Positions 49,405 to 60,921 of a stretch of 64,000 nt of DNA are shown piece by piece (positions within the stretch are counted from its first letter, which is position 1; each line of letters begins with the position of its first letter). Source of the DNA: Bradysia coprophila (lineage: Eukaryota; Arthropoda; Insecta; Diptera; Sciaridae); the NCBI RefSeq assembly GCF_014529535.1, contig NW_023503555.1, forward strand, positions 4,836,001-4,900,000, written 5' to 3'. The position numbers were made by a program, and so were the translations under genes. A model generated the notes under the pieces. That model was not told the origin of the DNA, made no database searches, and worked only from the letters and a program-made list of their open reading frames with translations.

Positions 49405-50169
49405 TTATTCTCTATATCCTAAAATATACTCGGAGTCGGTCATCGGTAAATTGTAACGACTACCTCGTTCTAACTTGTACACGTGCGTTTCTTGTTCCGA
49501 AAGTATCTTTATTTTCTCCTCATTTTCCTTGTTCTCTCTTTGCAAACACCTTACCACCGAATTGGACATTTCAAGCGTCCACGTATCATTCGGCTCAATA
49601 ATTTTCAGGTAATCAATAACTTTATTCTTTAAAGGTTCCATCTGAAATTTCTCAGCCAGCTCAAAGAATTCCACGGGATTAGCATCATTAAGTGTAGGGG
49701 AAACGTGGTCCAAATTCTTTTTAAAATCTTTCAGCTGATACAATTCAGCGAATTGAAGTAGACTGGCAAGCTCATCCAGGGAAAATTGTTTCTCGTCAAT
49801 ACGAATGTTTAATTGAGCTTGAATTTTAGTATCGGCAATCATCACTTCGTATTTATGCACGTAGTAATATGCTGCAGTTAATTGATTAATTGATAGAAAA
49901 TTCACGTCACAAATGTCGTAGACTATTTCCAGAAACAATTTAAAGGTTGAATACTCGTCGAAGACCACTTTATCGTTAAGATGAATTGTTGATTTTTTTA
50001 ACCACGTTTTACTGAACATTTTTTGGAAAACTGGTGAAATTTTCGATAGAAACGATTTGGAGCATCGGATCTTTCTGTTGTCATCAACGAACGCAAAACG
50101 TATTATATCGGACTCGTCGTCTTCGAGCGATAATTTTGATAAGAATGTTGCAACTGTTGGTACGTCCAT
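49405..50169 (-). CDS. BTB/POZ-domain protein, copy C
   Basis: Single-exon minus-strand gene, 254 aa, ATG at 50169. It starts MDVPTVATFLSKLSLEDDES. The BTB core is at about 18-120 (IRFAFVDDNRKIRCSKSFLS, SPVFQKMFSKTW, FLEIVYDICDVNFL), and the helical region at about 120-210 includes FAELYQLKDFKKNL and LKIIEPNDTWTLEMSNSVV. It is intact and closely related to copy B, diverging mainly in the last 40 residues. It lies between inverted repeats at 48735 and 51251. A substrate-adaptor role is possible from the family; nothing in the sequence names its partner. Confidence 0.83.
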   Translation of the reverse strand: MDVPTVATFLSKLSLEDDESDIIRFAFVDDNRKIRCSKSFLSKISPVFQKMFSKTWLKKSTIHLNDKVVFDEYSTFKLFLEIVYDICDVNFLSINQLTAAYYYVHKYEVMIADTKIQAQLNIRIDEKQFSLDELASLLQFAELYQLKDFKKNLDHVSPTLNDANPVEFFELAEKFQMEPLKNKVIDYLKIIEPNDTWTLEMSNSVVRCLQRENKENEEKIKILSEQETHVYKLERGSRYNLPMTDSEYILGYRE

Positions 50170-50390
50170 TTTATTTTTATTTTTTAACTCGAATCGAATA
50201 CAGCCCCTAATACTAATATTTTATGACTTTCAATGCCAGACAAGGTAACAATGGCAAACTTAACTTACTTTTGCTAAACTACGTATACAATTCAACTCGT
50301 CTACTCTGACGTAAGCAAATGGAATAGTCACCATTCAAAATGACAGACACCGAATATTTGACACGAACTACATGAATTCCAGGTTTGTGG

Positions 50391-50414
50391 GTGCGTCATC
50401 AGCTTATGTCAAAG
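50391..50414 (-). promoter_or_regulatory. Conserved upstream block of BTB copy C
   Basis: On the minus strand reads CTTTGACATAAGCTGATGAC plus GCAC, about 225 bp before the start. TCAAATATTCGGTGTCT lies between it and the gene at about 50345-50362, the same order as copies A and B. Confidence 0.5.
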
Positions 50415-51250
50415 AAAAGTAAGTTTGATGATGAGATGACAACATGGCATTTGGCGTGGATTTAGGACAGTGACTATTTTTTTTTGGAAAATTTGCCATC
50501 ATATTTTCCTAGACTGTCCCACATTTTCCAGAATTTTTCACATTTTTCTTAACTAAAGAAAATTTAAGAAAATCTGTGAAAATGATTTTTAAAAATAGTC
50601 GTTGATTTATGGGGAAGCTTTTGTTTTGCAAAAAAGTCGTATCCTCTGAAGTAAACAAATAAAATGGTCGTCATCCAAAGGACAAAATCAATTCTACTTC
50701 CTTCTCGAGTCCCTAAAAGTTTTACTGATTTGAGTTCGAAATAAGTTTTGAAGGAAATTTGTGTGCAAAATTTTAGAGTTCACAGCAGGCAGATTTCATA
50801 GAAATTTTAAGGACAACAAATTCACACAATATTTTGGTAAGTAAATTAGAAGGGTTTCTTGTTGGCTTTCAACATCATCAACGCTCGAACTAGAATGCAC
50901 ACACGTTTTGCGAAAAAGTAAATACAAATCATTAGGAGGTGAAGCCGAGGTTGACGCAGTGGGAGCACATTTTTTTCTAAAAAAAATTCAATTCACTCAA
51001 CATTCTCGTAAAAACAATGTTGAGAATTTAATCGCTTCAAAGAACGCTTTTCTTCTTTCTTCTTTTGTACCTTGAATGCCTAACAAATTGAAAACGTTCT
51101 GAAAAAAATAGGTTAAAACATCTTCAAAGGCAGCTGACGGCTGGTACCCAAATTTGAACTGTTCGATGGATATTTTCCATATAAATCCTTAGTACACGGA
51201 ATATCGTCTTCTAAGTTCAAGGAAGCGCCTCCAGAAAATTTGGGTGCCCC

Positions 51251-51588
51251 TGTTACAATGCAAAACGCAGCATAATTCTCCATCTCAACAGCTCAAAATT
51301 GATCGTGTATTTTCGGCATTAAGTGGATGGATAGTATTTACTAACGGAAAATACATTTTTACTCGCTGCAGTAACATTGTAAACAACCACTTACATAGGA
51401 ATTCGAATAATTTATTATAAACACTTACAGAGGAATTCGAATTAGAAACGCTGACAACAGAATTTGAATTATAAACAATGGCAGAGGAACATGAATATTT
51501 CTTTCTCAGTAAGAGATGTAGAAGTGTATGGAAAATATTTTTGAGACCTACACACTGTATCGGCTGGGGTAATATGTTTTTATTCGAT
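51251..51588. repeat. Right arm of ~340-bp inverted repeat flanking BTB copy C
   Basis: Mirror of 48735-49076, ending GTTTTTATTCGAT. Inside the arm, GAATTCGAAT / GAATTTGAAT modules recur about every 40 bp near 51400-51480. No duplicated target site was found outside the two arms. Confidence 0.85.
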
Positions 51589-52033
51589 AGGTACTTTCGT
51601 TTAAGTTGAGTTGAGTGCAATGAATGATGCATTAAAACTATGAAGATGAACTTAAATGGGACGGAAGATTAAAACACTTAGACTGAAAAATTTTCATGGA
51701 GTCAGTGGAAGGAAATAAATCTTGTTTAAAATGGAAAACACAGAAGATTACGACGGATGCAAGGCAGGGTCTATTTTAGGAGAAAAAATTCCCTAATTTT
51801 TCCATCACGTGCTTTAATGGTTTTACTTTTTCAAGAAAAAGATTTCGGTTCTGGGAAATCATCAAAAATCGAATATTTTTCGTCCCAAATGTAGGCTACA
51901 AATTTGCAACGGATTCATTCCTCTAAAGAGGAATGGATACTTAGCTGAAGTTAGAAATTACATTTGGACGTTTTGGATTGTATTTTATTCGCTGATATCT
52001 TTTTGTAGAAGTCCTTATTCAAAAATATAATAC
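51589..52033. other. Intergenic, no gene seen
   Basis: AT-rich, without supported features up to the 9-bp target duplication of the next element. Confidence 0.5.
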
Positions 52034-52281
52034 GACAATAGCACGACAGAGTAAAGTTTACCAGGCAAGAGCGCTGATTTGACTAGGGACCTGAATAATC
52101 TAGTAAGCCCCATATTTTTTCCTTTAATTGAGTTACAAACAATTTTTTTTTTAATTTTTTATCGATGGAGAACCTAATTATAAGACACTTTGTCTCTTAT
52201 CATATGCCAAAAAAAAAGTTAAATAGTACATTACGTTACAAGGGAGAAGTCAGAAAGTTACTTTCCGAGTGACGTATATAG

Positions 52282-52400
52282 TTTTACATGCTTGCTAAGC
52301 GGGGCGAAAGTAAGAAATGTCAAATTCAAGGGGCGAAAGCGATAGCTTTCGCCCCGTGGGTTTACATTTCTTTTTCGCCCCGCTTAGCAAGCATGTAAAC
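52282..52400. repeat. Nested hairpin
   Basis: ATGCTTGCTAAGCGGGGCGA is mirrored by TCGCCCCGCTTAGCAAGCAT, and the loop contains a second hairpin, GGGGCGAAAGC / GCTTTCGCCCC. It may be a smaller MITE nested in the larger transposon. Confidence 0.8.
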
Positions 52401-52770
52401 TTTTTTTATAAATCATTTTGAAAGTCACTAAAAACACGAAAATTCGAATAGAAATACAGTATGTCATCAAAAATTTTTGTATTTCGATTCGAATTTTCGT
52501 GTTTTCAGTGACTTTCGAAAGGGAAGAAATAAAAGCGATAAATCTAAAATAAGAATTGATCACTTGAAAATAAAAATGATTGCAGGAAAATAAGAATGTG
52601 ATCACAACCAGTTTTTCAAATATAACACTACGAAATAAGATTCTATCAACCTAAAATAAGAAGTGATCACAAGTAGTACCTACCACCCGCTAAATCAAAT
52701 GTGATCACTAAAAGTAAAGAATTTGATCACTAAAAATAAAGAATTTGATCACTAAAAGTCCGAACGAATA

Positions 52771-53070
52771 CACATAAAAAGCGTTTTAACACGCCGAGCG
52801 ATCCGGCCCATTGCCCCGGAGCGAAGCGGAGGGCCGCAATGCGAGCCGGGCGCCGGAACGGCGTTGGTAACTTAGGAGTTAATTTTTTTTCTCTCGCATC
52901 GTCTAATAATTAGTCTGTGTAATTCATTGCACATAAAAAGCGTTTTAACACGCCGAGCGATCCGGCCCATTGCCCCGTAGCGAAGCGGAGTGCCGCAATG
53001 CGAGCCGGGCGCCGGAACGGTATTGGTAACTTAGGTGTTAATTTTTTTTTCTCTTGCATCGTCTAATAAT
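52771..53070. repeat. Two 140-bp GC-rich direct repeats
   Basis: 52771-52910 and 52930-53070 are nearly identical. Each starts CACATAAAAAGCGTTTTAAC, contains a GC-rich island (GAGCGATCCGGCCCATTGCC, GCGAGCCGGGCGCCGGAACG) and ends CGTCTAATAAT. The island is strikingly GC-rich against the AT-rich element around it. Confidence 0.9.
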
Positions 53071-53544
53071 CAAACAGAATAATAGATAGCATATCCTTAT
53101 TTCTTGCAATCAAATTTTTTATTTTGCACGATCATTTCTTTATTTTTTGTAATCAAATTCGTATAATTGTAGATCATTTCTTATTTCGAGACGATCATAT
53201 GTTAGTGGTAAAATTGCATATATTTAGTGATCAAATTCTTATTTTTTGGTGATCAAATTCTATTTTTATTGCTATCATAAAAAAATTGTGATCATTTCTC
53301 TTTTTCTAGTGATCATTTCCTATTTTCTTGTGATCATTTCTTATTAAATAGCTATCACTTTAATTACATGCCCTTTCGAAATGATTTATAAAAAAGTTGT
53401 AACTTTTTTTGGCATATGATACGAGACAAAGTGTCTTATAATTAGGTTCTCCATCGATTAAAAAAAAAAATGTTTATAACTCAATTGACGTTTCGAAAAT
53501 GAACTGCTACTGCCTGGTTTATTTTACTCTGCCGTGACAATAGC

Positions 53545-54348
53545 CATCAGAAATGTGTTGACTTGTAAATAAAAAATGAAATTGTTTGTGGCAGTTCTTA
53601 AAACTCAGTACTTAGTTTGAAATTTCCCCAGGCTTTCACAAAGGCTTTCAACCCACAGGTCGTACAATTTTCAAAAAATTCTGGTGAAATGATATCAGCG
53701 CACAAATGTAGGCTTCAGTTTTAGCTAAGCATTCATTCCTCATAATATAACGTGTGTAATATAGTACAGATCGATTTCAAAAATTCCTTTTTTGTGATTC
53801 GTAGCAAACATGGTCCGCAATCTGCTGAGCTAATTAGAAAATGTTTTTTCGCATAAATTCCGACCTTCCAGCTTTCCTTGCACCCAAGGCACCAAATTTT
53901 TTTAACATTGCTACAGAAGTGCAACCAAAATCAATCCTCCACCAATCTCTCCGTGACCGTAGGTGTAGTGGATTCCGCTGCACTAAGTGATGCACCGTGG
54001 TATCTAGGAGTAAAAGTGGAATCATATTGGCCCGGTTTGTATTCCATTAAAAATTCAAAAGCCAAATTTCATCAATATTTTTCTTTTCAATTTATTTTCC
54101 TATTCCAAGACTTATTTATCTCTGACGTATCTGACACATAATTTTTGCCATCATGTAAAATAACATCGTAAAAATAATAAAAAAAGAGAAAGAAAAGAGC
54201 GAAAACCAACAACTTTCGGTTGGGAACCGTTTCTTGATTTGCGAAAAGCGTTCAAAACTATGTTGAAATTGACTTCATTTTGCCTTTTTTCAAATTAAAG
54301 AAAGAGAAAAAACGAAAACTTTTTTTTAGATTTAAACAACGAAAATGA
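53545..54348. other. Intergenic, 3' flank of Spt6
   Basis: No gene supported. The part nearest 54348 is the presumed Spt6 3' UTR; TTTATT (AATAAA on the minus strand) occurs near 54090. Confidence 0.5.
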
Positions 54349-57300
54349 TCAATTCTCGTCATAGAGCGGAGTATCCGGTGGTGTACCACTGACGTTGCCC
54401 GCTCGTTTCGCTTGCTGTGGCTGCTGCCAAGTGTCCTCGTCTGCATCCCAATCCTCTTCGTCGTCCGCTACAGCAACGGGTTGTGATCGTGTCGGTTGTG
54501 GTCGAGATGGTTGTGACCGAGACGGTTGAGATGGCTGTATATGGGGCGCTTTGTATGACGATGACTTGGCCGGTGTCTGTTGTTGCGGAGGTGAATCCCA
54601 ATCCTCTTCTTCATCATCAGCGACCGGTTTAGGTTTGCTCTGATACGAACCACGCGGTGAATCAAACATGTCATCATGACGTGCATTACGATCGTCTCCA
54701 CGACGACCACCTCCTCCGCCGCCGCGACCACCAACACCTCCACGACCACCACGACCTCGACCGCGAAAGTCGCCACGATTATCCTGTCTATCGTTGTAGC
54801 GAGTGTTGTTTTGATAGGAGCCGTTGTCGTGCTTGAATCTCATGTCATGCGGACTGTTATTCATCATTCGCGGCGATGCACGGTAATACGGTGACGGTTG
54901 CGATTGTTGTTGTGATCCGTGCGATCGAGAGCCCATCGGTGGTCCAGGCTGTAAGAATGGACTGTTTTTGGATGGTGTTGCCTGTCCGTATCTTGGCGTG
55001 TGAGTCTGATGCGGCGTATGATGTGGTGTACTGTACGGTGTCGCATGCATCGGTGTCATGTGTGGCGAGTGATGGGGAGTGTGGTATGGCGTCATAAATG
55101 GAGTTTGTCCACTGGGCGTATAAGGAGTGTTGATATTTTGGCCGTAACCGGGAGTGTGTGGATAATGTGGAGTATGACTGGTTGCTTGTGACAACGATTG
55201 CATCATGTGCGCTGGCATATTTTGAGCTACTTTGTGAATAGCATCCGCACCGAGACTACTATTGCTCAATGCCGGTGTGGCATAGGAATTTCTAGAGCTA
55301 ACTGTTGACGATCCCTTCGGTGTATTCATTGGTGTGCCCCCCGGCAATGGATCCTTAAAGTGTTCTTTGAACCATTTTAGTAGCGAATTAACCGACTCGA
55401 ATATTTGCTGTCGAAAACGATATCCCTCCGGCGTTACGGTTACATATTCGTGACGAATCTTACCTCGAGGTAAATATGACAGGAGAAATTTGCCCGGATA
55501 GCTTTTCGATGCTGACAGGAAGTAGTGGATTTTGTTCGCATTTTTCTTCTTCTCTTCCTTGAGCAATTCTTCCATTTTGTCTCGCATACCACCGGCTGAG
55601 TCTCGGTAATATTTGTAAGCCAATAGATCGCGTGCGAATGCCTGCATTGGATTAATGTGTCGTGTGATAATTTCATCGATGTCTTCGAACTCTTCATTGC
55701 CAATCCACAAACTCTGGCCCAGACTGAAAGCGTTCTCCTTGCCCTTTTCGCGAACATCGATGTGTTGATGAATGCCCTCAGCTATTTTCCATGTGACTGT
55801 CAGATGATCGGAGCCTTTGCTTGACGGCCGTACTATTGTTTCGACTTTGTCAATGATCTTCAACGCCTCACCGTACGATATGTTGAAGAAACTGGGATGA
55901 ACGATGATTCGTTTTGTGTACTGCTGTCTGGACTGCTTCTTCTTCGAATCGTCCTCCTTCTTCATTTCCATATCTTCCAAGTCCTGATCGTAGTAGCTGT
56001 CCTTCTGTGGCCGCCATTCATGATTACGGTCGTTCAAATCGGAAGTCTTCGACGAGCAATCAGCCTGGAAACGTTCCACATCGATTTTCGTAATTCGGAC
56101 ATGGATCATCTGTCCCACTTGAACGCGTTCCTCTGGATTTTTCACATGCTTATCCGACAAGTTCTTTATGTGAATGAATCCACTGACACCATTGTCGAGC
56201 CGAAGTCTAACACCGGTTGCTTGTCCAGGACAAGCTTTAGCATCGAAATGGGTCCACACGTCGGATAGTTCGGGAAATTCGTTGCTCAAACAGAACGGAC
56301 ATTGCCACAAATTCGTCTCCTCATTCCGTACGGGATTTGCCGAATCCAGTTGTTCACCTTGCGGTTTACGATGACTAAAGCCACCTACTGTGGCTAAGAT
56401 CATTTTGCCAACGTAAAATGTCTCCGGCGTCTCTTTTGTCAGTACATCGAACAGTTCTTCGGGGGTCAACGGTCTAAATGGTGCACGAAGATCCTTGTAA
56501 CGCGAGTTCAGCTCAGCACGTATGTCGTACAATGTGATGCTCTTGTTTCCGAAGCCTAAATTGAAGACAATTTCTCATGAATCACACACCAACGGGTCGG
56601 TTAAAACAATCAAAAACTTACCCTGCCGCTCTAATTCCACAGCAAACGCATCCAAATCCAAATCTTTCAGCCTTTCGGGCGATTCCAAAATTTCTTCTAA
56701 TGCACCAGCCGGATTTGCATCTTCGTCGTCATATTCCAAAGCATCGACAGCCATTTTCCGGGCCCATTCATACGTTTCCGGATGAACGCGAGAACCGTCC
56801 AACACTTCGACATATGCTTCCGTACTGTCGCCCAACGAATTCGTGTCGATTTTTATGAAACCTGAACAATTGATGAACACTCTGGGGCCCATATGGCAAG
56901 CCGTCACCAATTGGGTACGATTTTCCAGTCTCTGATTGGTTTGCTTCAAAATTTTGACCAGAGCTTGACCCTTTCGCGGACCCAAGCCACACACGAATTG
57001 CACCAAATTGACGGTCAGCGAATTTTGTACGGCCGAATTGACATCGATGCCCACCTCGTTCGTTCGATTGATGAATTCGAGGTAGAGATTTTCTAGCAAT
57101 TGCTCTTTGGGTATTTGGTCTTGCAGCGTGTGATAGCGCAGACACAAAATTTCCTCATCGGCTGTACACAGTTGGGAGTACTCGATGAGCGGATCTTGAA
57201 TTTTACGGGCCAATGATACGGCTTGACGCAACAGCGTTGGATAGTCACGGAAGTCGGCGATGCCTTTTTTCGATTGCGAGTAGATTTTGGCGAGTTCATT

Positions 57301-60300
57301 GTCGATGATGTGAACTTGGATCGATGGGAACTGGTCGTCGTCACACAACTGTTGGAGAAAATGCATTTGTTTAAAGGAAAATCGATTTTTCTTACAAATT
57401 CATGATGTTAACGTACCTCACGGCAAATCTCCTGCATGTCTTGCTGGATCATCTGTGCTTCGCGCGACTCACCACCAATTACTATAACGTGGGGCTTCTT
57501 AGCTCGAATGAAATTCTTCATGGCCAACAGATCAGCCTCCTTCAGTATCTTTTCATCGGAATGGTAGGACGATTTCCGCTTCAAAATGTGCGGCACCCGA
57601 AGAAAGTCCGTAAACTCACCATCAGCATTGGTGACGGCACAAAATGCCGCTTGCGTGTGATCGGGTACGTATGCCAAGCCCATGGCACGAATACCTTTGC
57701 TGGAGTCCCACTCAAAGTCATCCTCTTCGGTGAAATCAACGGTGTACGGGGCAGTTTTGATCCAATTGTGTAGTTTTCGACAGCATTTCTTCAGTACGGA
57801 CTCCTTGGCCTCGCTGATCAGTATGGATTTCAGTTCTTTTCGCATGTCCGGTAACACCATCTTATTCAGTGCTTCCTCCACGCAATTCGCTCGCAATGTG
57901 TTCCATTCCTGGACATTTTTCGAGAACTCGTCGCGCTGATACAATGACTTAGCTTCGTCCAAATACGAATTGCTTGTATTGCCCTCGATCACCTCGGATA
58001 TGGAAATTGTCAGCAGTTTGTCTTCTTCGGCCATTGCGAGTCGCAAAAATTGTTCGTCGACCAATTCACGAACGGGCTTGTTCTTCAGATATTTCATGGG
58101 GTAGCAGCAGTGATTTTCGTCGATTTCTTTCTGTCCTTTCTTTGTGGGTGCCACCGACAGTTTGGCTCGTTCGTAAAACGTTTCGCGAACGCTCTTCCTT
58201 AACAACGGTTCGCGAGCTATCTGACGGGCTACAACGAATTTCGCCGCATGCAAAACATCCTCGACGGTTGTGAATTTGGTGTTGATGTATTCTTTGGCCA
58301 ATTCGGACAATTCGATGCTTTCCTGTTCGACTTCGTGTCGCTGATAATTGTCACGTAAATTTTCAGCGAATTGTTCCGGTGTCAAACCGAAGCGTTTTGC
58401 TATTCCCAGTATGCCAGCCTTGCGACACATAGCATATGGACCGGAATCTCTAGCTAATTTCAGACTCTCTTCGACCGGTTCATCGTCATCATCGTCATCG
58501 GGTATTTCTTCGGGTGGCTCAGCACCTTCTTCTAAATTTTCCAACAATTTTGCACGTTCCGCTATGCGTTCCGCTCGACGACGCACCTTTTCCCTGACTT
58601 TATACGCCTCGTTCATGGCAGCTATTTCGTGGGAATAGTGCAGCAAGAAGTGCGTGTGAATGTCTTTCAGTTCTTCTTGCGTTTGTACATATTTGAGTCG
58701 ATCGATGTCCTCTTCTTTCATCAACCGAATGTCTTCGGGCAGCTCCTTGTCGGCGTTGGACATAATTTTTTCCAGTTGATAATTTCGCATCTTATCGAAC
58801 AGCGTGATGAGAGTGCGACGACGAGCCAACAGTTGACACCATTTCGCATCGTAGTTGTAGACCTGCCACAGATCGTTCATGTTCAATTCCGGTTGCACAT
58901 ACTCCTTCCGGTAGAATGCGATGAAGGGAACTTCTAGTTGTTGATTTCGCATGAAGTCCAGCGCTTGCTTTATTTTGCCAATGGTGCTGGATGGCTTTCT
59001 GGTTCGATCACGTCCATCGGTGGCGGTGTCTTGTGTCGAAACCGACGGTTTGAGGAAGGCTTGCTTGTAAATCCATTCCGCTTCGTCGTCCAATTCATTG
59101 GTGCCTTCTGGCACAGGAATTATCGGAACTTCACGGAGTTGCATACGTTCAGGAATGTCCGTTTTACGAATCTAAATGTTGAAATGGCGTTAGCCAACGA
59201 CACCCAAAAGAATTTCCATTTTACTCACCTCATTGTCGAGATCGGTGAAGTGGCCACGTTTCAGTTCGCTGGGTTCGTAGATTTCGAAAATCGACTTTCG
59301 TGCCGTTTTCTTCTTGACTGCTTTCTTTGGTCTTTTTTCTCGTTCCACACCATCGGCACCATCTTCCTCGTACTCGTCTTCAGCCTCAGACTCATCTTCA
59401 TAATCCGGTTCGTCGTACTTGTCAAACTCATCGTAATCGAAATCAACGCCAAAAATGTCCTGCCCTTCCTGCAAATGGGCATCGTTGAATATCCGACGCA
59501 CTTTCTTCTTTTTCTCGGTTATGGGACGTCCTTCATCATCAACAATAAAATCATCAGCATCCGACTCTTCATCGTCCTCTTCGTCATCGTAATGGTCGAG
59601 GTCGTTGCCGCGTTGATTGTCAACGGATCGTCGACTGTCTTCCTGGAATACAAATTTTTCGATTAATTTCTGGTGAAATTGGTAAATTAACCCCACACAT
59701 TGACAGCTCTAGTGGATGAGACAAGCATGCCTTACCTGGTTATCGTCCTGTTAGTCGGTTAAACAAAACAATGGAACAAAAATGGATGAATGGGTTAGTG
59801 ACCGTTGAGCACATGAATGACAGTTGAAAACACATCTACTTACATCATCACCTTCGAACAACTGATTGGCGATAGCTTCACGGTCCATTCCATCATCAGC
59901 AGCATCTTCACCATCACTGTCCTCAATTTGCATCCGTTTCAAGCGCTTGAAGCGTTTCTGAAATGAAAAATTCAAATGAGAAAAATGAGTCGGTCGATCC
60001 CATTCAGCGTACTACTTACGGTTCGTTGGACTTTAACACCCAGATTCTCTTCGATCAAATCGTAATCGTCATCCTCCAGCCTGTCATCCAATTCATCTTC
60101 GTCGTCGCTTTTTTTCCGCTTCTCATTTCCCGATCCATCTGAATCGTCCGCGTCGCTGCCTTCTTCGATGGGTGCATCATCAATCAAATCTTTCAGCTCT
60201 TCGCGTAACCGATCCTCATCGTCTTCGTCATCCTCTTCGCTATCGGACATGGCCTTCAATTTTTTCAGTTTTCTCCGTTCTTGTGGATCCAAGTCCTCAT

Positions 60301-60921
60301 TGTCGGAGTTCTGTTGGAGAAAGGAATGGTTTTGTGGTTAATGGTCAATGGTGACTGTAGACATTTTCTTCGTGACCTCGATTCTGAAAACTTTTTTTTT
60401 TTCACACGAACGACATTTGAGTCAAAGCTGTGCTCAAAATGGCGAATTGGACTCGTTGGTCCAATGGGTGCCAATATTTATGACTAAATTTAGGGAGACG
60501 TCTGCACACGTTTTTAAGTCACTTCAATGGCTCTTCTACAGCATCGGGTCGATAATAAATTTCGTTCTGTCGACTAACAAAAATTAACGGAAGAAATGCA
60601 TTCGGTCTCGGTCAGACTTCGGCATTATGTTGTTCAACTAAAAATTCCGTGCAAAAATGACGCGTAAAATTAGGGGCAACAATTTGCCATCATAAACATT
60701 GACTTTTCGGTGGTCGACATTGTGAATCGATTGACCATGACCATGAACTTTATCGCGTAGACTTTAGTCGATTGATCAACGCGATGGGTAGAACGACCCC
60801 AGTCCTATTGCGAAATTCACAAAATAGACGCGGAAAATCCCATTTCGTCACTTATTTTTCAAGAAACCGCTTGTTGTATACTTACATCACTCTCAGCCTC
60901 GGAATCGATGAAATGAGACAT
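54349..60921 (-). CDS. Spt6: Transcription elongation factor and histone chaperone Spt6
   Basis: Spt6 binds elongating RNA polymerase II and histones and restores chromatin behind the polymerase. Eight minus-strand coding exons: 60886-60921, 60020-60310, 59844-59957, 59736-59747, 59229-59642, 57417-59171, 56622-57348 and 54349-56555. All have GT-AG junctions with matching phases and give 1851 aa, close to the fly protein. Residues 1-290 are the acidic N-terminus ([12 protein letters not shown], then long Asp/Glu runs). Exon 6 holds the helix-turn-helix and Tex-like core and ends with the YqgF-like domain ([13 protein letters not shown]). A helix-hairpin-helix is at [12 protein letters not shown] (about 994). 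The S1 RNA-binding domain is at about 1231-1284 ([12 protein letters not shown]). The tandem SH2 pair that binds the phosphorylated polymerase linker is at about 1329-1545 ([16 protein letters not shown]). The C-terminal tail has TP-rich TPHHTPH motifs, an RGG box and an acidic, Trp-containing end. The 12-nt exon (DDNQ) is inferred from flanking splice signals. Confidence 0.96.

Larger units (their letters stand above)
52043..53535. mobile_element. 1.49-kb non-autonomous transposon, 9-bp target duplication
   Basis: GACAATAGC occurs at 52034-52042 and 53536-53544, exactly flanking the element. The termini are ACGACAGAGTAAA and, inverted, TTTACTCTGCCGT. Further in, long arms match (AGACACTTTGTCTC / GAGACAAAGTGTCT and AATTAGGTTCTCCATCGAT). 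The centre carries a hairpin, many dispersed TGATCAC modules and two 140-bp GC-rich direct repeats. No transposase. The 9-bp duplication with long inverted ends suggests a Mutator-like element. Confidence 0.85.

Noticed and set aside
54417-56374. Several plus-strand frames over Spt6 exon 8
   Set aside because: Antisense shadows of a repetitive, relatively GC-rich coding exon.
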